A DNA stretch of 64,000 bases from assembly GCA_017649645.1 (NCBI GenBank), contig JAGCGK010000042.1, forward strand, positions 1 to 64,000. Reading direction: 5' to 3'. Shown here in pieces: positions 35,722 to 43,035 of this stretch. The notes under the pieces were generated by a model. It was not told the origin of the DNA, searched no databases, and worked only from the letters and a program-made list of their open reading frames with translations. Source of the DNA: Clostridiales bacterium. Lineage in GTDB: Bacteria; Bacillota; Clostridia; Saccharofermentanales; Saccharofermentanaceae. The position numbers and the translations under genes were made by a program. Numbering within the stretch: the stretch's first letter is position 1; each line of letters opens with the position of its first letter.

Positions 35722-37457
35722 GAAAGAATAAAGGTTCCATCTCAGCTCTTATAAGACTTCTTAAGATGTCCAGAGGAAGCGGTCCTAAGCTGGTATGTTC
35801 TATCATCCTTGCTGCGATAACATCAGTTCTTACTTTGTTGATCCCGTATTTCTTCGGTAAGATCGTTGACCTTTTTGTCGGTGATCTTGATATGGGTCAG
35901 GTTACAAAATATCTTTTGTTCATCGTATCATTTATCATTACTACTGCGATCCTGACTTACATAATGAATACTCTGAACTACAAGATCTCGTATGATACAG
36001 TTCAGAAACTTAGAGACAGCGCTTATGAGAAGATCAACAGACTTCCTGTTTCTTATATCGAGAAGACATCAGTCGGTTCTATAGAGAGCCTTGTTATTAA
36101 CGATTGTGAGACAGTAAGTGACGGTCTTCTTATGTCCCTTAATCAGTTCTTTACGGGTATCGTAACGATCGTTGTCGTATTCATTATCATGTTTATCATT
36201 AACTGGAAACTTGCTTTGCTTATTGCAGTTATCACGCCGGTTACTTTGCTGATCACTGCAGTATTCCTGTCATCGATCAATAAGCATCTCAAGGCTCATT
36301 CTGCAGCTAAGGGTAAGCAGACAGGTTTTCTTAACGAGATGATCAGTAACTTAAGAGAGATTGATAATTTCGATATCGAAAAGAGTATCGACGGTAAGCT
36401 TAAGAATATCGATAAGGATTATCGTAAGATCGCTGTTAAGGCTACATTCCTTTCGTCTCTTGTTAATCCTTCGACAAGACTTTTTAACGGCTCGATATAC
36501 GCTATAGTTGCTCTTTTAGGTGCATTAAGTGTTATCTCAGGAGGAATGACTGTCGGAGCATTATCGAGCCTTTTGGCTTATGCTACGACATATATGAAGC
36601 CTATTAACGAGATCTCCGGAGTTTTTTCAGAGTTATCGGATTCTCTTGCATGTGCATCGCGTATTTTCGAGTATCTTGATGAGGAAGAAACGGAGAGATT
36701 TGATAAAGAATGCTCAGTTGAATTTGAAGGCAATATCGAACTTAAGGATCTCGTATTTTCTTATGACGGCAAGCGTAATGTTATCGACGGTATGAACCTT
36801 AAGATCCCTTCAGGAACAAAGGTAGCAATCGTTGGTACTACCGGATGCGGTAAGACGACACTTATTAATCTTCTGATGAGGTTTTATGAGCCAAGGTCTG
36901 GTCAGATCTTGGTTGACGGTAAGCCTATTACTGATCTTTCAAAGAATGAGCTTCGTTCTCATGTCGGTATGGTCCCGCAGGATACATGGTTTAAGACTTC
37001 GACCATTAAGCGTAATATCCTTTACGGAGTACATGACAGGGAAGTTTCCGATGAAGAGATCGAGAAGACCTCCAGACTTTTGGGAGTACATTCGTTTGTT
37101 AAGCATCTGCCAAATAAATACGATGAGCTTATTACGAGTAAGCGTGAGGATATCTCTGATGGCCAAAGGCAGCTTCTGAGTATTGACAGAGCATTTATGA
37201 GCGATCCGGAGATCCTTATCCTGGATGAAGCTACTTCCTCAGTCGATGCGATCACTGAGAATAAGATCACATCTGCGGTCCGCGTGCTCTGTGAGGGAAG
37301 AACTTCAATTATCATTGCACACAGGCTCTCGACGATCATTGATGCCGATATGATCGTTGTTATGGATCAAGGTAAGATCATCGAACTTGGCGATCATAAG
37401 ACTTTGGTCAACAAAGGCGGCTATTATTCAAGACTCTACGATTCATTTATGCAGTAA
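35718..37457 (+). CDS. ABC exporter half, catalytic Walker B (with 34051-35721)
   Basis: 579 residues with a membrane domain (~20-320) and ABC ATPase. Walker A GTTGCGKTT, Walker B LILDEATSSVD with the catalytic Glu, and H-loop IIAHRLST are intact. The signature motif is degraded to ISDGQRQLL. In a heterodimer its degraded signature faces the degenerate Walker B of the partner, leaving one active site. Overlaps the upstream half by four bases (ATGA); a terminator follows. Confidence 0.92.
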   Translation: MRKNKGSISALIRLLKMSRGSGPKLVCSIILAAITSVLTLLIPYFFGKIVDLFVGDLDMGQVTKYLLFIVSFIITTAILTYIMNTLNYKISYDTVQKLRDSAYEKINRLPVSYIEKTSVGSIESLVINDCETVSDGLLMSLNQFFTGIVTIVVVFIIMFIINWKLALLIAVITPVTLLITAVFLSSINKHLKAHSAAKGKQTGFLNEMISNLREIDNFDIEKSIDGKLKNIDKDYRKIAVKATFLSSLVNPSTRLFNGSIYAIVALLGALSVISGGMTVGALSSLLAYATTYMKPINEISGVFSELSDSLACASRIFEYLDEEETERFDKECSVEFEGNIELKDLVFSYDGKRNVIDGMNLKIPSGTKVAIVGTTGCGKTTLINLLMRFYEPRSGQILVDGKPITDLSKNELRSHVGMVPQDTWFKTSTIKRNILYGVHDREVSDEEIEKTSRLLGVHSFVKHLPNKYDELITSKREDISDGQRQLLSIDRAFMSDPEILILDEATSSVDAITENKITSAVRVLCEGRTSIIIAHRLSTIIDADMIVVMDQGKIIELGDHKTLVNKGGYYSRLYDSFMQ

Positions 37458-37464
37458 TAGCTTG

Positions 37465-37505
37465 ATCAACTTACTTGACATCATCAAGTTAAGTTTGATA
37501 TTTTA
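37465..37505 (+). terminator. Terminator of the ABC exporter operon
   Basis: ATCAACTTACTTGA pairs, with one bulge, with TCAAGTTAAGTTTGAT (37465-37499), followed by ATTTTATT. Confidence 0.65.
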
Positions 37506-37544
37506 TTGACATATAGTAAACGCGTTGATAAGGAATATTACCTC

Positions 37545-37785
37545 TATCTTAGTCGCACAGAGAGTTGACGGTCGGTGTAAGTCAACGGACAGAGATCTTG
37601 GGAACTCACCTTTGAGCGGTCGAACAGAAAGCATCAGTGATTAAGTTCGAACGGAGAAGTCCACCGTTATCGGGACAGAATATCAGGAATCAATCCTTGT
37701 ATTCGGTGAGTGCATCCAATGACGGATGAATTAGAGTGGTACCGCGAACGCCCCTTCGTCTCTATGTAGATGAAGGGGCTTTTTG
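37545..37785 (+). promoter_or_regulatory. T-box leader (leucine) of leuA
   Basis: The T-box sequence AGAGTGGTACCGCG lies at 37733-37746 and is followed by an intrinsic terminator GCCCCTTC/GAAGGGGC plus TTTTT (37750-37785). Upstream is a long structured Stem I. The specifier is best read as CTC (37605-37607) in the context GGGAACTCACC, a leucine codon, which agrees with the downstream leuA. Uncharged tRNA-Leu should stabilise the antiterminator and switch leuA on. TTGACA at 37506-37511 is a candidate -35, but its -10 (TAAGGA) is poor. Confidence 0.93.
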
Positions 37786-37801
37786 TTTGGAGGTATCAAC
37801 A

Positions 37802-39466
37802 ATGATGAATTACGGTAAGTACAAAAGACCGCCGATGGTCCCGATAAAGGACCGCAAGTGGCCGTCAAATCAGATGACCAAGGCTCCGATCTGGTGCTCT
37901 GTTGATCTTCGTGACGGTAACCAGGCACTCGAGATCCCGATGAATCTCGAGCAGAAGGTCTATTTCTTTTCTTATCTCGTAAGGATCGGATTTAAGCAGA
38001 TCGAGATCGGTTTCCCGGCAGCATCGGAGACTGATTACAATTTCACTCGTTATCTTATCGAAAACAATCTCATACCTGACGACGTAGCTATCCAAGTGCT
38101 TACACAATCCAGGGAACACATAATCGCGAAAACAATGGAAGCCGTCAAAGGTGCTCCGAATGTTATCGTGCATCTTTATAATTCGACGAGTACTCTCCAA
38201 AGAGAAGTGGTCTTCGGATTTGACAGGAAAGACTGCGTTAATCTTGCTGTTGAGGGTGCTAAGCTCATCAAGGAATATATCGCGAAAGATACTTCCGATA
38301 CTAACTACATCCTTGAGTATTCTCCTGAAAGTTTCTCGGGAACTGAAGTCGATTTCTCAGTCGAGATATGCGACAGCGTACTTGATATATGGCAGCCGAC
38401 ACCTGATAACAAGGCTATCATCAATCTTCCTGAGACAGTTCAGCTTTCTACTCCGAACGTGTATGCTGATCAGATCGAATACTTCTGTACAAATACCAGA
38501 TGGAGAGATTCTATACATGTTTCTTTGCACACACATAACGACAGAGGTACAGGTATCGCATCATCCGAGCTCGGTATCCTTGCAGGAGCTGACAGGGTAG
38601 AAGGTACTTTGTTCGGTAACGGTGAGAGAACAGGAAATGCCGATATCGTTACTCTTGCTATCAACATGATGATGAACGGTATAGATCCTATGCTCGATTT
38701 CTCTGATATAGATGAAGCGATCCATATCTATGAGACATCCACGAGCATGCTTATCGATGACAGACATCCGTGGGCCGGTAAACTTGTATACTCAGCTTTT
38801 TCAGGTTCTCACCAGGATGCCATCAAGAAGGGTATGGAGCATCTTAAGAAGTCCGGTTCAAAGATCTGGGAAGTTCCGTATCTTCCTATCGATCCGATGG
38901 ATGTCGGACGTAACTATGAGCCTATCATCAGGATCAACAGTCAGTCCGGTAAGGGCGGAGTTGCTTATGTTATGGAGCAGTATTTCGGCTTAAGACTTCC
39001 GAAGAGCTTCTTGATCGATTTCCTGCCTATCATCAAGGATGAGACTGACAGGAACATGAAGGAACTTACTCCTCAGCAGATATTCGACATTTTCGATGAT
39101 ACATATATAAATGTTGTGACACCATTCAGACTTGTTTCATTTTCTGAAATAGCTCATGATGATAAGCATTCAGAAGTTGCTGCCAAGATCATGTATCGCG
39201 GTGAACTTAAGAGGATCAAAGGTAAGGGAACAGGTCTTTTGGATGCTTTTGTCAACGGCTTTACATCAGCTTTTGATATCAGCTTTACGATCAGCATGTA
39301 TAACGAGCATGCTATGAAGAGTGGTACAGATTCTGCAGCTATCACATATATCGAGATCAAGAAGGATAAGGAGCGCAATGTCTACCTTGGCGCAGGCGTC
39401 TCAAGTTCCGTAACGAAATCATCCGTTAGAGCGATCATAAGTGCAGTCAACAGAATGATCAAATGA
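37802..39466 (+). CDS. leuA: 2-isopropylmalate synthase
   Basis: 554 residues from ATG 37802, eight bases after GGAGG. The HMGL-like TIM barrel has WCSVDLRDGNQAL, the metal site HTHNDRGTG and GNGERTGNADIV; the C-terminal LeuA dimer domain (~430-554) is the leucine-feedback region. The length and the KYKRPPMVPIKDRKWP start match the long (type 2) LeuA lineage. It condenses acetyl-CoA with 2-oxoisovalerate, the first step of leucine synthesis. It stands alone, without leuCDB, and is regulated by the T-box upstream. Confidence 0.95.
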   Translation: MMNYGKYKRPPMVPIKDRKWPSNQMTKAPIWCSVDLRDGNQALEIPMNLEQKVYFFSYLVRIGFKQIEIGFPAASETDYNFTRYLIENNLIPDDVAIQVLTQSREHIIAKTMEAVKGAPNVIVHLYNSTSTLQREVVFGFDRKDCVNLAVEGAKLIKEYIAKDTSDTNYILEYSPESFSGTEVDFSVEICDSVLDIWQPTPDNKAIINLPETVQLSTPNVYADQIEYFCTNTRWRDSIHVSLHTHNDRGTGIASSELGILAGADRVEGTLFGNGERTGNADIVTLAINMMMNGIDPMLDFSDIDEAIHIYETSTSMLIDDRHPWAGKLVYSAFSGSHQDAIKKGMEHLKKSGSKIWEVPYLPIDPMDVGRNYEPIIRINSQSGKGGVAYVMEQYFGLRLPKSFLIDFLPIIKDETDRNMKELTPQQIFDIFDDTYINVVTPFRLVSFSEIAHDDKHSEVAAKIMYRGELKRIKGKGTGLLDAFVNGFTSAFDISFTISMYNEHAMKSGTDSAAITYIEIKKDKERNVYLGAGVSSSVTKSSVRAIISAVNRMIK

Positions 39467-39475
39467 AATAATATA

Positions 39476-39527
39476 GGGGATGTCACAAAAGTAATTGAAC
39501 TCACTTGGGACATCCCCATTCTTTTTG
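39476..39527 (+). terminator. Terminator after leuA
   Basis: GGGGATGTC (39476-39484) pairs with GACATCCCC (39509-39517), followed by ATTCTTTTT. Confidence 0.85.
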
Positions 39528-39530
39528 AAT

Positions 39531-39695
39531 TCCCGTTATTTGTACAGTTCTATAGCGGTACAGATGACTGTATTTTAGGAAGAATTCCCGTTGCTTGTAC
39601 AGTCCTATAACGGTACGAATGACTGTAATTTTGCCGTTTTTCCCGTGATAAGTACAGTTTCTTAGAACTGTACAGATGACTGTAATTTATTGAAG
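39531..39695 (+). repeat. Three tandem ~55-bp repeats with a palindromic core
   Basis: TCCCGT recurs at 39531, 39586 and 39641, exactly 55 bases apart. In each unit GTAC lies 11 bases on and TGACTGTA 34-36 bases on. The centre of each unit is an imperfect palindrome (TGTACAGTTCTATAGCGGTACA in unit 1, in two halves TGTACAGTTC and TAGCGGTACA). In unit 3 it is a perfect 8-bp stem GTACAGTT/AACTGTAC. The units are contiguous with no spacers. No reading frame covers them. Confidence 0.85.
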
Positions 39696-39729
39696 ACAAA
39701 AGGAAAGGTCTCATTAAAATGCCTTTGAA

Positions 39730-39855
39730 ATCCAGTAATCTATCCCTATTCACAGAGACTAAATACCGGATTTTCTTGTAAAATACAGCAAAAAGTTCCT
39801 GGTTATAGGGATTACTAACTGGATTCTAGCCAAAAATCCAGTATTTTCTCCCTAT
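39730..39855. repeat. Three copies of a 20-bp ATCCAGT-N7-CCCTAT element, middle copy inverted
   Basis: Copies at 39730-39749 (plus), 39805-39824 (minus) and 39836-39855 (plus) all span 20 bases and keep ATCCAGT at one end and CCCTAT at the other. The third overlaps a 9-bp hairpin TTTCTCCCT/AGGGAGAAA (39845-39868). The intervening sequence has no gene. Confidence 0.75.
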
Positions 39856-39883
39856 CGTCAGGGAGAAACAACTGGTGTTTCAT

Positions 39884-39937
39884 GGCAGGGTTTCGCAGAA
39901 CAAAAAGCAGATCCACTTCAGTGTGAACCTGCCTTTT
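39884..39937 (+). terminator. Terminator-like hairpin in the non-coding block
   Basis: GGCAGGGTTTCGCA pairs imperfectly with TGTGAACCTGCC (39884-39933), followed by TTTT. It lies 38 bases beyond the 3' end of the converging dacA gene. A transcript ending here on the plus strand would come from the repeat block. Confidence 0.5.
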
Positions 39938-39974
39938 ATGATCCGAATTATGTTTTGAGACATCCTAAATTTAT

Positions 39975-41453
39975 TTACAGCATTTTCGATTTATTTCTGA
40001 AGTTTCTGTCTTTTCGTTTGATGTTTCTTCTTCTGAAGATAAAGATCGCTGCGATAAGGATTACCGCGAGGACTGATACTCCCAAGACTGTGATGATGAG
40101 CTTTTTGAGCTTGCCCCAGAATTTACTGGAGGACTTTTCCGGAGTGATCTCAGACAGACGTTCTTTGGATTCTATAAGAAGATGAATGGTTCCGACTTCA
40201 TATGTATAATTGTCACTGTACCTTCTGTAAAGAGGTATATCAAATGACTGCGATGTTATATTCGGATTTATTACTACTCCTGAAAGCTCGATTACAGCCG
40301 TATAGCCTCCGAGAGCTCTGGACGTCAGGGTAGTGTGGTACGGATTAAGATTGATCGTATAATCAACGATCTTAAGGTCTGTATCAACAAGAAGCTGATT
40401 GATCTGAACTTCGGTATTATCCTTAAGGGTCGTATAATCTGCTTCATCAATTGCAACAGTAGTAAATTTGTTATATCCGTACTCGAAAAGTTGGATGATA
40501 TCGGAATACCTGATCTCTGAATCTTCTGCTCCGAAGATAGCAGCAACAAGGATTCGACCATTTTTATTAGCAGCTGCTACGATCGTGTTTCCGGCTGCTT
40601 CGGTAAATCCTGTCTTACCTCCGATGTAATACTCGTATGCGTACATCTGCGTCGAGATGAATCGGTTTGCATTGAGGACAGTTCTCTTATCATTGTATTT
40701 ATTGGTCTCAGGAATCTCGTATTGCGTTGATGTAGCGATCTCACTGAATTCAGGATAAGCAAGACAAGCCTCCAGGATCTTACACATATCGCTTACAGTA
40801 GTAAGATTAGGTCTTTCCGGATCTGAAAGACCGTAACTGGATGTGAAATTTGTATTAGTGCAACCAAGTTCCTTTGCTCTGTCATTCATCAGAGTGCAGA
40901 AATCAGCTTCAGATCCTCCGATATGGATCGCGAGAGCCAAGGTAGCATCATTACAGGATTTGAGGATCGCAGCATTAACGAGGGCTTCAACAGTGAATTC
41001 TTCACCCTCTGTCATTCCAAGCCTTACATAATCATCAGGAATTCCTGCAAACATCATTGGTGTAATGGTTACCGTATCGCTCATATCACAGTTCTCAAAT
41101 GCCAGAAGAACGGTCATAAGCTTAGTAGTTGAAGCAGGCTCCAAAGCAGTATTAATATCCTGACCATAAAGATATATCTGGGATTGAGCATCGAAAAGTA
41201 CGAATGACTTACCGTTTATCTCAGGTGCTTCAGGATTTGTCTCATTAAGGAAAGCTGTCTTAGCATCGTCAGTTGATACTACGATCTGATCATCAGCCGC
41301 TGATGCTGTAGTTTCCAGGGAAAAAGTTGTCTCTTCTGAGGTCGATTCTCCATCTCCTTCGGGATCAGGATCAGCATATACATTATCAAAAATACCAAAT
41401 ACCAGTATCAGTGCCATGAGCACAGATAAGATCTTGGTGAATGAGTTTTTCAT
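39975..41453 (-). CDS. dacA: D-alanyl-D-alanine carboxypeptidase (DacA/PBP5 type)
   Basis: 492 residues with a signal peptide (~1-27), a Glu/Ser/Thr-rich linker, and the SxxK peptidase domain. Catalytic motifs: STTK in PASTTKLMTVLLA, SCN in ILKSCNDATLALA, KTG in YIGGKTGFTEAAG. After the usual C-terminal beta domain comes a membrane helix (~455-478, LIITVLGVSVLAVILIAAIF) with a basic tail, so it is anchored with the active site outside. It trims the terminal D-Ala of peptidoglycan stem peptides. GGAGG is five bases before the ATG. A candidate promoter TTGTGA-N16-TATAAT lies at 41519-41492. Confidence 0.93.
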   Translation of the reverse strand: MKNSFTKILSVLMALILVFGIFDNVYADPDPEGDGESTSEETTFSLETTASAADDQIVVSTDDAKTAFLNETNPEAPEINGKSFVLFDAQSQIYLYGQDINTALEPASTTKLMTVLLAFENCDMSDTVTITPMMFAGIPDDYVRLGMTEGEEFTVEALVNAAILKSCNDATLALAIHIGGSEADFCTLMNDRAKELGCTNTNFTSSYGLSDPERPNLTTVSDMCKILEACLAYPEFSEIATSTQYEIPETNKYNDKRTVLNANRFISTQMYAYEYYIGGKTGFTEAAGNTIVAAANKNGRILVAAIFGAEDSEIRYSDIIQLFEYGYNKFTTVAIDEADYTTLKDNTEVQINQLLVDTDLKIVDYTINLNPYHTTLTSRALGGYTAVIELSGVVINPNITSQSFDIPLYRRYSDNYTYEVGTIHLLIESKERLSEITPEKSSSKFWGKLKKLIITVLGVSVLAVILIAAIFIFRRRNIKRKDRNFRNKSKML

Positions 41454-41574
41454 TGTGCCTCCGGTTACGGTTTGAGTGATTTAACAGATATATTATAGCA
41501 ATAACTGTTTTGTTCACAAATATACACTTTTTTGTTATATTATTTTTATTAAAAAATAAGGATGAACTACAAAA

Positions 41575-43035
41575 ATGCCGATAAATAAGGTTACTGATGC
41601 GGAGTTTAAGGTTATCGACGCAGCTGTTGACGAGTTAAGAAGTTACTTTTCGAATAAGGCCGATGAACTCGGTCGCCCTTTAACATATTTGATCAAAACA
41701 TACGGATGTCAGTTAAACGAATCCGACAGCGAGAAACTTTCAGGTTATCTGGAAGAAATGGGACTTATCGAATCCAATACGGATAAAGCTGATGTTATAT
41801 TTTTCAATACTTGCTCTATAAGAGAGAATGCCGATGACAGGCTCTTTGGAAATCTCGGTGTATATAAATCCGTCAAGCGTGAGAATAAAGACATGATCAT
41901 TGCGGTCTGCGGCTGTATGATGAAGGTCGAAAAGAACGTAGAAAAGATCAAGAAGAGCTATCCGTTCGTGGATCTTGTTTTCGATCCTCAGCAGCTTCAT
42001 CTGATGCCGCTTCTTCTGCAGAAGAGCTTGAGTTCCAAGAAACTTGCCGTTGATATCGATAATATAGACTATATTGCTGATGATAACAGGATGCCTATAG
42101 CCCGTAAGCGTAAGTTCAGGGCTTTGGTTCCGATCATGTACGGATGTAATAACTTCTGTACTTACTGTATTGTGCCGTTTTCGAGAGGAAGAGAACGTTC
42201 AAGAGATTTCGATGAGATCATTAATCAGATGAAGCAGCTAGCGAGTGAAGGCTATAAAGAGGTTATGCTCCTTGGCCAGAACGTTAACTCTTACGGTAAG
42301 GATCTCGGCGAGAATAAGAGTTTTCCGGATCTTCTCGAGGCTTGTGCTCAGATCGAAGGTTTTTCCAGGATCAGGTTCATGACTTCGCACCCTAAGGATC
42401 TTTCCGACAGGGTTATTGATATCATGGCTAAGTATGATTCCATCGAGACTCATCTGCATCTTCCGTGTCAATCGGGTTCTGATGCCGTTTTGAAGCGTAT
42501 GAACAGGCATTATACAAGAGAACAGTTCTTAAGGACTGCTAAGTTATTCAGAGAAAAGGTTCCGGACGGTGCTATCTCCACTGATATTATCGTCGGATTT
42601 CCGGGAGAGACAGACCGGGATTTCGAAGATACATTGTCGCTCGTAAGGGAGTGCCGATTTGATTCTGCATTCACATTCCAATATTCGAAAAGACCCGGCA
42701 CCAAAGCTGCCGAGTTCGAAGACCAGGTTTCTCAGGATGTCGTAACAGAAAGATTCTCGAGACTTCTGGATCTTCAGAATGAACTTGTTTTCGAATCAAA
42801 TAAGAATCTTGTCGGAAAGACGATGGAGATCCTTATCGAAGGCGAGAGCAATACTGCTCCTGATATCCTTACGGGTAGGACCAAGTGTAATCATCTCGTG
42901 AATTTCACTATTCCGTCTGAGCTTGGTATCTCTATTAAACCAAATGAACTTGAAGGTAAGCTCGGTATGGTCAAGATCACTGCTGCTAAGCCTTATTCCG
43001 TTGAAGGTGTATTGGAGTGTTTGATCAATGACTGA
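41575..43035 (+). CDS. miaB: tRNA-2-methylthio-N6-isopentenyladenosine synthase MiaB
   Basis: 486 residues: N-terminal UPF0004 domain with the auxiliary-cluster cysteines (KTYGCQLNESDSEK, FFNTCSIRENAD, AVCGCMM), the radical-SAM motif CNNFCTYCIVPFSRGRERSR, and a C-terminal TRAM domain (~425-486). It adds the methylthio group to i6A37, the product of MiaA, whose gene ends this operon. First gene of miaB-mutS-mutL-miaA, with an eight-base overlap into mutS. Confidence 0.96.
   Translation: MPINKVTDAEFKVIDAAVDELRSYFSNKADELGRPLTYLIKTYGCQLNESDSEKLSGYLEEMGLIESNTDKADVIFFNTCSIRENADDRLFGNLGVYKSVKRENKDMIIAVCGCMMKVEKNVEKIKKSYPFVDLVFDPQQLHLMPLLLQKSLSSKKLAVDIDNIDYIADDNRMPIARKRKFRALVPIMYGCNNFCTYCIVPFSRGRERSRDFDEIINQMKQLASEGYKEVMLLGQNVNSYGKDLGENKSFPDLLEACAQIEGFSRIRFMTSHPKDLSDRVIDIMAKYDSIETHLHLPCQSGSDAVLKRMNRHYTREQFLRTAKLFREKVPDGAISTDIIVGFPGETDRDFEDTLSLVRECRFDSAFTFQYSKRPGTKAAEFEDQVSQDVVTERFSRLLDLQNELVFESNKNLVGKTMEILIEGESNTAPDILTGRTKCNHLVNFTIPSELGISIKPNELEGKLGMVKITAAKPYSVEGVLECLIND

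Noticed and set aside
37736..37801. A longer LeuA starting at GTG 37736
   Set aside because: That codon is within the T-box sequence and the frame crosses the terminator; ATG 37802 has the GGAGG site.
39531..39695. CRISPR array
   Set aside because: The repeats are contiguous, diverged, without unique spacers, and no cas gene is present.
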